In this document: positions 44,337 to 54,469 of the stretch, piece after piece
How the letters are laid out: every line of letters begins with the position of its first letter
Numbering within the stretch: the first letter of the stretch is position 1
NCBI GenBank assembly: GCA_010645155.1
Contig: CM021312.1
Coordinates: 904,935 to 968,934, forward strand
Direction of reading: 5' to 3'
Source: Tigriopus japonicus
Lineage: Eukaryota; Arthropoda; Copepoda; Harpacticoida; Harpacticidae
Length of the DNA stretch: 64,000 nucleotides
The notes under the pieces: model-generated
Told to the model about the DNA's origin: nothing
Seen by the model: the letters and a program-made list of their open reading frames with translations, nothing else
Database searches by the model: none
Program-made: the position numbers and the translations under genes

Positions 44337-44785
44337 AAGAAGCACTGGAATCATGGAGTGGGAGGCTTGCACTGAGAATAATGATTTCCAGTAAGAACTA
44401 TTCAATTACATTCTTCTGCAAATGAGACATTTCTTTTGTCGAGTAGACCACGTACTTCAATTTTCAGCTCAATCGAACGTCGGAGTCAAAAGTTATGCTC
44501 TCTCAAAGCTCAGTGCAAATCCTACCGAGAATGAATGAACTAGCCCTTTTGTGGTAATCATTTTACCACAAAAGGGCGAACTCATTCATGCTATGCTCTC
44601 ATCAGTACATAAGTTTGAGAAGGCATAACTTTTCACTCCGGCATTCGATTGGGCTGAAATTTGAAATACGTGTTCTTCTCAATGCAAGACAGGACTCATT
44701 TGCAGAAGAACGCAAATGGTTTGTTTCTACTGGAAATCATAATTCTCATTTCTAGCCTCCCACTCCATGCTTTCCGTGCTTCTTG
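44337..44785. mobile_element. Foldback element, copy 1, inserted in the LINE
   Basis: 449-bp near-palindrome. The left arm starts AAGAAGCACTGGAATCATGG; the right arm ends CCATGCTTTCCGTGCTTCTTG; the arms meet in a perfect hairpin CCCTTTTGTGGTAA/TTACCACAAAAGGG centred near 44560. It is flanked by GATCAACC at 44329-44336 and 44786-44793 (8/8). Removing the element and one duplicate restores the LINE reading frame across VTQLVDHIE. The arms are about 215 bp and have diverged from each other more than from the matching arms of copy 2. Confidence 0.92.
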
Positions 44786-45016
44786 GATCAACCAATTGGG
44801 TGACTGTGCTAAAATGGGCTCTAAACCCATGCTGCTCTGGTGGAATGATATCATGGGCTTCCAAATGCTCAACAAGCTTGGACTTCATGATCCTGACTCA
44901 AATATTCGAGAAAACATTGATGTTTTCCTTGAAACAGCCATAATATTTAAAAAGTCGAGGAAAACGGAGAAATGTTTTTAAATTTTTATATTTAAAAAAA
45001 ATATTTCCGGGCCCTA

Positions 45017-45390
45017 ATGACCACCAACCGATCGTTTATCAACAAGCTTATCTTTCTTGTCATACAGTACTTTGTTGGAATGTGCTACGTGGAGACATTG
45101 AATGTGGAGTTGTAAAAGAGACAAAAATATTTCTTTAAAAGTGTCTTAATATCCCTACCTTAAATTGTTATGAGCCTCATTTCTTCACATTAAGAATGTA
45201 CCAAACACATTTTTAAAAAATGCTTGTAAGAAGACTTGCTAGAGTAAACAATGTGTCTAGTGACTGAACAATAAACTTCTTTTTTTGGGTTTACTTACGG
45301 TGTGTATAATCTTTCTTGTTGCAGGGTCCCTAAAATGTAATGGACTGCAAGTGGTTTCGGCCAAAATTCTGGTTCCGGTTATGTCTAACC
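45017..45390. other. Spacer between transposon nests
   Basis: AT-rich. From about 45328 ('taatggactgcaagtggtttcggcc') it resembles a degraded end of the TAGTGATGGACCGAAAG MITE family; a possible opposite end lies at 46020-46060. No gene was found. Confidence 0.35.
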
Positions 45391-45844
45391 AAGAAGCACG
45401 GAAACCATGGAGTGGGAGGCTAGCAATGAGAATTATGATTTCCAGCAGAAATGAACCATTTGCGTTCTTCTGCAAATGAGACCTGTCTTGCATTGAGAAG
45501 AACACGTATTTCAAATTTCAGCCCAATCGAATACCGGAGTGAACAGTTATGCCTTCTCAATCTTATGTACTGAAGAGAGCATAGAATGAATGAACTCGCC
45601 CTTTTGTGGTAAAACGATTACCACAAAAGGGCTAGTTCATTCATTCTCGGTAGGATTTGCACTGAACTTTGAGTGAGCATAACTTTTGTCTCCGACGTTT
45701 GATTGAGCTGAAAATTGAGATACTGTACGTATTCTTGTCAACATATGCAAGGTCTCATTTGCAGAAGAACGTAATTGAATTGTTCTTACTGGAAATCATT
45801 ATTCTCATTGCTAGCCTCCCACTCCATGATTCCAGTGCTTCTTG
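45391..45844. mobile_element. Foldback element, copy 2, inverted relative to copy 1
   Basis: 454-bp near-palindrome with the same termini and the same central hairpin (CCCTTTTGTGGTAAAACG/ATTACCACAAAAGGG near 45600-45630). Flanked by GTCTAACC (45383-45390) and GTCTAACT (45845-45852). Its right arm, reverse-complemented, matches the left arm of copy 1 closely, so the two copies are in opposite orientation 600 bp apart. Confidence 0.9.
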
Positions 45845-45852
45845 GTCTAACT

Positions 45853-47208
45853 AAACCAAAAGCAAACATACGTTATATGGAGTTGAAGTTTTTTGGTCCC
45901 AAAACAACTACAATTTTTTTCCAAAGTTAACAAATGCGATTTACCTTCTTCTTTTCCATAGGGAATGTAAATGTTAAGTTGTATCTGTATAACTTTGTAG
46001 TCAGTTGCTTTAAGTTTTGGTTTCGGTTAGTCCTGTTTCGTTCCATTGCTACTTGCAAGGTTCTTAAAAATTGTTGATTCATGTCAGTTTGACAAATTAA
46101 TTCTTCCTAAGTTGTCAGCATATCGCCCAATGACCATTTTTTTAAGTCTAGGCCTTAATTTTTATGTTTACCTCCACGTCTTGTTCTTTGCATGAAAGTA
46201 CACTTTTTCATTAGATTTTAAATCCAACCATCGTGACCTATCATTTAACTCCCCATAAATAAATAAAAACTTGCCCACAATCCTTTTTTGGGGTCTTGGG
46301 AACTACTTATGTTTTTTTTTATGTAAATCCTCTCTCTATGTGTTTTTTTACTAAACATGTTGAGAAATAACAGTTATTTATCAGTATTTGTTGGAAATGT
46401 CAAAATTTTGATGAACAATTCTTTGGTTTTTCCAAAAATCCTTCAGGTTTCCTGTTTAAGAACTCTTGATTCAAGGAGATGACATCTTTGGCTCAAATTT
46501 GTTTCTTTTCCTGTTTCTGCACCGTATTTGACTGATTCTGTACTTCGTATGTACCAAAAATCTAAAAAAATCTCCCCTGTGGCCGTAGTAGCCTATGGAG
46601 GTTTTGAGAGACCGTGATGAGCCACTCCAAAGTATTACTCAAATGTTGCTGATTTTTTTTCTTTTACAATAAAAGATCTTTTGTTTTACTTTTTATTTTG
46701 TCAGTACTTTTTTCAAGCCATGGAAATATTCACAAGTCATAAAAGCTCACCAAGAAAGCTCCTTAGCCCTTGACATCATTCAGTTTCTCTTGCTCATTTG
46801 CTTGTCCATAATGAAGTGCATGGGATTTACGGACCTTTAATTTCAGAAACTTGTGTATGAAAAAAGCTCAGAGCTGAACAAGGGACATTTCGTGGCAAAA
46901 AGACATCAAATAAGTGCTTTGTTGTGTTGAACTTATTGGAATAAGATTTACAGTCTTTTTTGTCTTTAGAACCCGAGTTAAGTATTGAAAACAGACAGAG
47001 AAGAAAATTTACAGTATTCTGCAATGTGAATAATCCCTGGAACAATCCCAACGATAAAAACCATATTGCTTTCAATAAAAGATGGACAATTATTATCACA
47101 CAGCAATTCAATGGATAAGGAGTTTAAATATTTTTGACTGAACACAATCAAACAATACAGTTACAATTTTTTTGAGAGACATTAATCAGGCATCAAAAGA
47201 TTGGCGCA
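45853..47208. other. AT-rich region, nothing certain
   Basis: No supportable gene. The phrase 'ttggtttcggttagtcctgtttcgttccattgctac' near 46010-46050 may be the far end of a degraded MITE interrupted by foldback copy 2. The remainder is unique AT-rich sequence. Confidence 0.35.
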
Positions 47209-47286
47209 GGGTCATTTTAGTGCGGGCAAATTTAGTGTGTCTACAATTTAGTGCGGGTTTTGGTCAAAAATTGAAAGCCTCTACAT

Positions 47287-47413
47287 CAGGGGTCGGCAAC
47301 CGGTGAGCTGCGGCCAAAATGTAGGCCCGAGACTGCTTTTGGTGGGCCCCAAAAGTTCTTGGGATCTTAGTACATAAAGTGGGCCCTGAGCTTTAGGAGA
47401 GCCATTCAGAATA
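47287..47413. mobile_element. Truncated copy of the hAT MITE
   Basis: CAGGGGTCGGCAACCGGTGA at 47287 and the following 'gtgggccc' repeats match the left part of the MITE at 31300-31558. No matching right terminus was found, so it is a 5' fragment. Confidence 0.7.
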
Positions 47414-48072
47414 GATTGGTTAAATATTGTAACTAACAAAAAAAAGCCAATTTGAATTGCCTTGATATTCAAATTTGGAAGAGTTTAAAGTCACCTTGGT
47501 TCCAGGTTCAAGCTTGCAAAAATAGATTTCTGTATAAAATTATCAGGGCAGTTGCAACGAAAGTTCTTGTAACAAAAGCACAGTAATTCATTCCTTTTTC
47601 GCAAAAGGAGCTGTAATGCCATTACATTTCAAAACTGCTATAATTGTAACGCCAAAATACTCAAACAGTAAGGATAAAATATCATTAGTGCCTTAGAGAA
47701 AGAAAAAAAATATTTTTTGGGGAAATATCAAATGAAAAAAAAGAAGAAAGAAAGGACAATACTAGGGTGCAGACTTTTAGTGGGTGAAAACGTGACAAAA
47801 GGTTAACTTTTCAGTTTTCAGTTTTTTGTAAAAAAAAATTGAAAATACCAAAAAAAGTCGGGAAAAGTTGAAATTAATTAAAAAGATGAAAATTAACGAA
47901 TTTATGGTGTATTTTGAACATCTGGAGAGCATTTTACAGGATTTTTGAAGGAATGAATGTTTTTAAATATAGCCTCTGCTCACAGACAATTGCATGCAAA
48001 AAAATGAGCCCTGAGAAGGTAATAAATTGTTATGACTCTTGAAAAACACTTTATCACAAACTCTACTTTCAG

Positions 48073-48202
48073 GGGAGAAGAATTCAGACAGCGGCCAGAG
48101 TACACAGCCATTGACAAAAAGATTGAACGGCTGGTCGGAGCCTTCGACCAAACCAACCCCATTGAATACCTAGACAAAATTTCATATAACGTGAAAGCCT
48201 AA
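48073..48202 (+). pseudogene. Exon-like coding remnant, unidentified
   Basis: After a good acceptor (CTCTACTTTCAG) a frame of 43 codons runs to a TAA at 48200-48202. The peptide is balanced and protein-like (EEFRQRPEYTAIDKKIERLV, then GAFDQTNPIEYLDKIS). A second, shorter coding-like stretch (RRRKELHDLIMYAVENIMML) lies at 48627-48771. They may belong to the transposon around them. No family was recognised. Confidence 0.3.
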
Positions 48203-48792
48203 ATAAATGTTCTTTTATAAACTCTGTATTTTACCCCCCAAAAAATTAGCACTAAACTTTCTGCACTAAAGTTTCTTTCAATTGCCACTAAAATGATAAG
48301 CACTAAATTGAAACATGCTCTAAAATGTAGTCGAACTAAGAAAAAATCGCACTAAAAAATGGGCACTTATCTTGTCTGCACTAAAGTGTCGTGACACCCA
48401 AAAGATGGCCTATCGAGTCATTATGCGCTTTTTTATAAGTTATGGAAAAAAACGACGTTAATCCCAATTACAGAGTGGCGACTAAGTATTCGCACTAACT
48501 ATGAAACAGGCCATAGCACATCAGTGAGAAACTGAGGTTGAAGTTTACAACATCTAATTTTATGAATTTTCATACATCTACAATTTATCAATTCAATTTG
48601 ACTGCTCCGCCCGCAATCTCCACCTCTACGCGACGCCGAAAGGAACTGCATGACCTCATCATGTACGCTGTCGAGAACATTATGATGTTACGGTTCACCA
48701 ATGCCTTCAACGACCCCAGGCTGATATGGGGTGACCTTTTCATGAGCCTCGGCAACTTTGACCAAAACTAATAATCACAGGGGTTGAGATCA

Positions 48793-48993
48793 GAGGCTAG
48801 TTTTTTAGACGCAAAGATCGATCTCAAGATCGAACTTAGAGTACTGAGGCTAGTTTTCTAGACGTAAAAGGTCGATCTCAAGATCGTACTTTAGTACTGT
48901 AAGTCCAATCTTGAGATCGATCTTTGCGTCTAAAAAACTAGCCTCTGAAGTACGATCTTGAGATCCATCTTTTGCATTAAAAAAACTAGCCTC
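48793..48993. mobile_element. Compound palindromic repeat (self-inserted foldback)
   Basis: GAGGCTAGTTTTTTAGACGC occurs directly at 48793 and 48846 and inverted ending at 48946 and 48993. The words 'gatcgatctcaagatcg' follow or precede each. The four arms make two nested inverted pairs in 201 bp, which looks like one palindromic element inserted into another of its kind. Confidence 0.75.
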
Positions 48994-49022
48994 AGGGCTG
49001 TTAGAGGGCCACTAATAAGACT

Positions 49023-49768
49023 TGGCAAACATGCCAAAGGTGGTGTCCAAATAATCCAAGACCATTTTGGTTGTGTGACACGAGGTGGAGTCCGAAATTA
49101 CCAAGAACTTGGTATCTGGAGGTTAAGCCCTATGCAGTCAAAGCACAATCACCTCCATTCCAGGAGTTCCAGGTAGCAGTGAAGTTGACCCTTTTGAACC
49201 ATTGGGTAGACATGGGCAGAAATCACCTTTCTGTCACCGGTTGTGGAGAAAAAGATAATGATTTTGGTTCGATTTTCGGTCCTCATGATGGGTGAATCCC
49301 TGCCTTCTTCTTTGACAGCCATGGGATATTTGAGAGTTGGGGGCTCTGTCTGCAATGACGAACAATTCGTCCAAAAAAACTCCACAACACCAGGATTGGA
49401 CGCTTGAGGATCCTAATTCTTGCCAATCTCACGGCCTTCTCTGTCTCAGTAAGAAGATGACAATGACCTGTGACAAAAGAAGGAAGCTTTAGGTGTTCTT
49501 TGATGACTCTGAACATGGTCTTGGTGCTCACTTTCCTTCCTGCAGCTTGAGCTCTGATGGAGAGAGTTGGGTTGGTAGTAATTGACTTCTTTAGGCCAGC
49601 CAAGATGGTCTTTACTTGCTTTTTGACCTTGTGCAGTCGAGAGGGCTTGTGCTTGATGCTTTGTCCATCTTTCAATTACTTGAAGATGTTATACACAATC
49701 CCATTGGGCTACTAAATCGCATTTACGATGGTGGTTGTTAGGTTGCCGGCGGGGTGCAAATCTGCCAT
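49023..49768 (-). pseudogene. Tc1/mariner-like transposase, degraded
   Basis: Read on the minus strand it starts at an ATG at 49768 (MADLHPAGNLTTTIVNAI) and meets stop codons almost at once. It then continues LKDGQSIKHKPSRLHKVKKQ, NPTLSIRAQAAGRKVSTKTM and FRVIKEHLKLPSF, the paired helix-turn-helix DNA-binding region of Tc1/mariner transposases, and on into frameshifted catalytic-domain remnants. Several stops and frameshifts make it non-functional. Terminal repeats were not located. Confidence 0.75.
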
Positions 49769-50083
49769 CACTGTCGGTTTTTGTTCCTAGAGCATCATTG
49801 GGTCAGAATTTCAAGATACTAGTTGATAAAGTTTGTGAACTAAACCTTTGCCGACATTCATGCAAAGTTTTAGCTCAAAACTTAGCAGGAAATACGTAAT
49901 ATCTAATTTTGAAATTGAGTGCGGATGCAAAGTCGCCAGTCTGTACAGTACATTGCATTTCTTTACGAATATCAAGTCCAGGCTATCACGCAGAAAAATT
50001 TACATAGGCGTGGTAACGGGGCCTCGCTCGATCCTCTCCTTGGAAAACTGAAGAAATCACCAAGCAACACTCACAAACAGTGA

Positions 50084-50658
50084 GGGCCCTGACTTAAAGA
50101 CGCAGTAGCTCATTCATGAAAACAAACCCCGTCATTTTCCTTGACATTGGGGACGTTTCGACCTCGAAAAGTGTGAGTAGACCTTAGACGGAGGCTCAAA
50201 CTACGCCAAATTGTCCCAAACCGTTTTGTGCACTTTTGAGTTCCGTCATGGTGTGTGCAGACGTGTCGTTCTGTGACCAAGATTGAACGTGCTTCGAGTC
50301 ATTCATTTTTGAAGACATTTCCCTTCCATCAGAATTGCTAATTCTACGATCAATTTCCAACGCATACCCAAACAACCATAAGCTTGTATCAGGCATTAGC
50401 CATACTGGCCCTAGTGGGTATGGTTTGTTGGATTGTTTGGGTATGGGTTGGAAATTGATCATGGAATTACGACATGTCTGCATACAAAATGACGGAACTC
50501 AAAAGCGCACAAAACGGTTTGGGACAATTTGGCTTAGTTTGAGCTTCCGTCTGAGGTCCACTCACACTTATCGAGATGGAAACGTCCCCAACGTCAAGGA
50601 AAATGACGGGGTTTGTTTTCAAGGATGAGCTAGTGCGCCTTTCAAACACCAAGGGCCC
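50084..50658. mobile_element. 575-bp foldback element
   Basis: Near-palindrome with arms of about 250 bp. The left arm begins GGGCCCTGACTTAAAGACGC; the right arm ends in the inverse, CACCAAGGGCCC. Inner blocks match too: AAACCCCGTCATTTTCCTTG against CAAGGAAAATGACGGGGTTT, and GATCAATTTCCAACGCATAC against its inverse. Because of the palindrome, similar short ORFs appear on both strands; they are not genes. A central segment near 50390-50420 is the loop. Target duplications were not clear. Confidence 0.85.
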
Positions 50659-52172
50659 TTACTATTTGTAGGTGTTGCCGAAAATAACATGTCCTCATTG
50701 GTTACACTACAGAATTGACATTGACAGGCTCGTAATGCTGGATTTGTCATTAATGAATAACGACCTCATTGGCTGTCATCTGAAATTAGAGCTTTGAAGT
50801 CATTCAAGACTTCTGTGTTTTCCCAAAAAAACCTTTTTTATCATCATAATTAAACCTTTTTGCTAGATTTTCATCGACTGCTCAATTCAATCAAACTTAA
50901 TTTAAGGCAAATTTCTTTCACTTTAGTTTCAAAATCTAAATGAACCTTGGGCTCATTGTCAGTTCTGCTTTAAGAAAGTGATCAAAACGCTCAAGAGTTT
51001 TAAGGTTGAATTTAAAGCTTTACTAAAAAAATGAACATATACACAAGAATCCGCCCATCAACACAATATTGTCTAAAGATGACCACAACATAAACAGAAT
51101 GGAAATTCATCCAAAATGGCTACCCACGTAGTACGCGGTCAAAAGGCTTCCTACGAACGGTAATACACTGCACTGTCTTAACGAAATTGTCGCTTAACAT
51201 TTCAATTTTTGTCTCTCGGGACAACATGACGAACTCCCCAAAGGCGATAGATGTTCTTGTCTAAATTTCGGTGATACTATGACCTGCGTGGGTTTAAATA
51301 AAGGGATTCCTTCCTCTTTGCAAGGACATCTAGAATAGAAATTCTAGATGTCCGTGGTCTTTGCCTTCTTTCTCTTGGCCTTTGAATTCTGTGGCAAGCG
51401 CATCGTGGACTTCAACTAATAGTATTTCAGTGTTTTGCTCCACCTGGCTCACCAAAGTTTCTACTTGCTTGTCAGGATATTCCCAAAAGTTATTTCAAGT
51501 GTTTCATGCATGTTAGCGATGTTCAAGGCGATTTTCAATCATCGCCTAATGGTTGGAATGACACCGTTGGTTTTAAACGTTCAAAAAAGCTGTACTTTTT
51601 GAACTGGCCCAACTCTGTTGACTAACTGTGGAGCACGATCCATTTGAGCGCAATGACAACAATCAGTTACTTGTTGGCAAAAAACACATTCCGATGGACG
51701 TTGCCATCAAAATTCCTGGAAAGACTCTTAAAAACTTCACTTTTTAATTCCATCAGGTCCTTTGAATTCAAAGTTGATCCAATCAGGATTTCATACTTTC
51801 GTGTCTAAACGTGCACACGTACAGTATATGTTAGCTTTCGAAAAAAATAACTTCCTCTCGTTAACCCAAATTTTATTGGAGTCGGCCTACATTTATGTCA
51901 TGGCCTAAAACTAGCCGCACGAATTATGAAAGAAACTAATACAGAATATTCTTTGCTCATTTGAAAGATCAGAAAACATAGGTAGTTCTCCCGAGAGAAT
52001 CTCTCCAAAGCAGATTGTTTCAAAAAGTCGGACTTTGGCGCTTGAAAATTGGCGTTCTCATGTTATCCTCATACTGCGTCAAGGATGTGCTGTCGAGAAT
52101 CACACGTACAAATAACTAATGAGACAAACAGAAATATCTCACTACAGGCCTGTGCTACGTAAGTGGATATAG
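50659..52172. other. AT-rich region with one perfect short hairpin
   Basis: No gene was recognised. At 51324-51353 there is a perfect 13-bp stem (GGACATCTAGAAT) with a 4-base AGAA loop. Confidence 0.4.
51324..51353. repeat. Perfect 13-bp-stem hairpin
   Basis: GGACATCTAGAAT, the loop AGAA, then ATTCTAGATGTCC. It is isolated in AT-rich sequence, lacks a U-run and is not next to a gene. It may be the joined ends of a lost palindromic element. Confidence 0.8.
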
Positions 52173-52700
52173 ATGCATGCCTTCGCCATTGTACGAGACA
52201 GTCTTGAAAACGAGCCACGCAGTTACAATCACATGAATAAGCAATATTCGCTCAAGGTTTTTTCATTGCTCAAGAGACAAATTAGAGGAGCATATCTGCC
52301 AAACCAATCATTCCCTTATTTGAGCGAAACTAAAAAACCGAGACAAGGGACTAAAATTATGTTGATGTGTCATCAACCCCATTATGAAATTCGGCTTCAG
52401 CAACAAAACCTTTGGGTCATGGACATTTGTTTCAACAATTGCTTTTTGTTCCATAAGAGTCAAAAGAAGAACTTTGACACAATGTTTTTGGGACATTCGT
52501 TGTATTTGAAAGTTGAACATTACTTTGGTGGGAGAAAAAAGGTCATGTTGAGCCTTTTGAAACGGCAAATTGTTCATTTTAAGAACAAGAAAGGGCACCC
52601 AAGGCAAGGCGTGTCGAAAGCCATCTTGGTGATAAACAGGCTTGTTCAGCAGAGACAGAACACTATGGAAAGGACGAGCAGGATAAGCAAGATTCACTAA
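52173..52700 (+). CDS. Doubtful ORF, 175 aa
   Basis: Open frame from the ATG at 52173 to a TAA at 52698-52700. The peptide is basic, Gln/Lys/His-rich, and has the phrase SLLKRQI twice (near residues 31 and 126). No signal peptide, membrane helix or known motif is visible, and an overlapping 129-codon frame exists on the opposite strand. It lies in transposon-rich DNA and may be chance or a remnant of a mobile element. Confidence 0.2.
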   Translation: MHAFAIVRDSLENEPRSYNHMNKQYSLKVFSLLKRQIRGAYLPNQSFPYLSETKKPRQGTKIMLMCHQPHYEIRLQQQNLWVMDICFNNCFLFHKSQKKNFDTMFLGHSLYLKVEHYFGGRKKVMLSLLKRQIVHFKNKKGHPRQGVSKAILVINRLVQQRQNTMERTSRISKIH

Positions 52701-52997
52701 ATGAACAAAATAAAATCGAAGTGATCACTAATTTTCTTGTTCTTATTTTTTACAAGTTACACTCTTGCTCTCATCAAAAGTACCCTTTTATCTTTTGAAT
52801 CAAAGCTGAGAAAAATTTGGATAAGACTCTACTTACTTTGCTCCTACGGCAGGATTTTACCGATTGACTAGAACGGTATAAAAAATATAAGAAGTCTTAT
52901 TTACATTTTTTGCACTTCTTGCTGAGTTTGACAATAATGACGAAAAGAATTATGGGTTGCGTGAAAATCAAAGTTTTGTTCGACAAGATATGTCTAG

Positions 52998-53468
52998 TTT
53001 AAACTAGAGCACTATAATAACAGAGTACGGTCATAAAATGCGCCATGTAGTTGATTTCATGCGGAAACAGCTCGCAGTTCCCATGATACACATATTTTTG
53101 AAGATTGAATCGGTCATTCATCAGGTTTGGACAAACTGAAGTGACTAAAATGTTGATGGCGGAACTCGGAATAGAATTTCAAGTGTTTTACTAATGAATT
53201 TTGGTATAGATCATGCCTGAATTACCTCTTCATTAGTGAGATTTCTGTGCCAATTTGAAAGGGATTTTACCAATAATTTCAACCAAAAGCAACCACAGGT
53301 CCATTAACAATACTCAGTCGACATTTGAGGCAATTTAGTTTGTCCAAAACTGATGGTTGACCGTTGCGATCTTCAAAAATACGTGTATCATGGGAACTGC
53401 GAGCTGTTGCCCCATGAAATCCACTAGATGGCGCACTTTATGACCGTTCTCTGTTATTATAGTTTAAA
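52998..53468. mobile_element. Long-TIR DNA transposon (MITE), about 470 bp
   Basis: TTTAAACTA...CTATAATAACAGAG near 53000-53026 pairs with CTCTGTTATTATAGTTTAAA at 53449-53468. The inverted similarity continues for about 100 bp, including 'cagctcgcagttcccatgat' at 53069 and its inverse at 53388. The left end carries a small extra 'gagcacta' block compared with the right. No coding sequence is inside. Confidence 0.8.
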
Positions 53469-54469
53469 CCTGAAATGTGACATCTACTTCCAGATTTCTT
53501 GCTCTACATAGCATGTCGGAGCATGTCGGAATGGGTCTGGATGTGGGTTTATGAGCCGGTTCAGTAATTGGATTGAATCGATTCAGAGGTCAGCTTGTCG
53601 TGAGTCTGATCCAAAAAACCCGGAGCTGATCCAGAGTCGGAATCGACCTTTGAGGTGTTGACTCATAAAACTTGAAAAAATGCCACGTGGCCGCTCGACA
53701 ATAGTAATATTTTCCAAGTTTGTCTCTACCTTTGCTTCCAAATGTACTTATTAAGTGCAAAAATATTATTCCATTTTCAACAAATACAGAGATGTTGCAG
53801 AATCTTTCTATCAGACCCTAAATGAGGTGAATCTAATCCAATCCATATTTGCACTGATCTGGATCTAAGCCGGATTAAAAAAATGATTTTAGTTCGGAAC
53901 CGAAGCAATGGTAATAAGGTCGAGTCGGGACTTCGAAGTAAAATATTGACGAAATAAAAAAAATAGATTTGAAGTACTTAACATCCAAGCTACCCCAAAA
54001 TAGTCTCTCTGCTCTTGGAAATAATATTTCGTATGCTATCGACTAAATTCGAAAAGCTGTCCAAATTGGACGGCTCAAAGTTTACCCACAATTTTGAAAG
54101 TTTCTTTTCTTTGTCTAAATTACTTTATCACTGGTCGAGATCAATGAGCTTTTGAATCGTTGGCTCATGGAGGACGGTGAAACTTCAGATGTTTGAGTTG
54201 GAGGTGTCGCCAAATCACTACCATTTGTCCAAGCCAGACTAAAATCTAATTTTCCTCTTTCACTAATGTTAGAGTTTTTGAGAGTATTTTTCGTTTTTGA
54301 GAGTGGTGATTTTTAGAGGTCATTCCTGCATGAAAAAGTCACCGGATATCAAAGTGAATTTGCTGTTCCAGCAATGATTTATCACTTATTCGTCTTTAGT
54401 TACAAATCCAAAAAGATTTTAGAAGCTAGTGGGGATACAGTTCCAATTTGTCTACCAGCGCTAGCGATT
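53469..54469. other. AT-rich intergenic region
   Basis: No gene was recognised. 53510-53670 contains loose repeats of 'catgtcgga' and 'gatcc/gagtcg' words. Confidence 0.35.

Larger units (their letters stand above)
42851..44930 (-). pseudogene. LINE (non-LTR) reverse-transcriptase fragment, copy 2, broken
   Basis: Read on the minus strand from about 44930: the RT fingers region (KLVEHLEAHDIIPPEQHGFR), then the VYLDFAKAFDKVDH palm motif A near 44240-44290, GVPQGSILGPVLFILFIAPL and the SYADDKK active site near 44000. It continues through the same C-terminal region as copy 1 (LEYASPVWAPMSSAGLQKVE, LRREYVGADPLTAFKAGLD). It is inactive: a foldback element interrupts it at 44337-44785 and a MITE at 42944-43266. 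A 17-bp 'gtacagtacagtgtagt'-type expansion near 43480-43500 shifts the frame relative to copy 1, and other frameshifts exist. Neither an ORF1 nor an endonuclease domain is present. Confidence 0.85.
42692..45016. mobile_element. Composite hAT-like element enclosing a LINE fragment
   Basis: The left end TAGGGCCGGGAAA (42692) and the right end TTTCCGGGCCCTA (to 45016) form imperfect terminal inverted repeats. They are flanked by an 8-bp duplication with one mismatch: ATGATCAC (42684-42691) and ATGACCAC (45017-45024). Between them lie A/T-rich subterminal sequences and, as cargo, a LINE reverse-transcriptase fragment that has itself received two later insertions. No hAT transposase is present, so the element would depend on one in trans. 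Confidence 0.65.
47209..48399. mobile_element. Candidate DNA transposon with GCACTAAA subterminal repeats
   Basis: The left end GGGTCATTTTAGTGCGGGC and the right end ACTAAAGTGTCGTGACACCC (reverse complement GGGTGTCACGACACTTTAGT) share a GGGT...TTTAGTGC terminus. Words of the type TTTAGTGC/GCACTAAA recur many times within 200 bp of each end (47220-47270; 48245-48390). A truncated hAT end sits inside at 47287. A splice-acceptor-led open stretch at 48073-48202 may be a transposase exon remnant. No target duplication was resolved. Confidence 0.45.

Noticed and set aside
44661..44981. 106-codon plus-strand ORF
   Set aside because: It spans the foldback right arm and the antisense of the LINE RT, so it is a chance fusion.
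50196..50628. Two similar ORFs on opposite strands
   Set aside because: They are mirror readings of the 575-bp palindrome, not genes.
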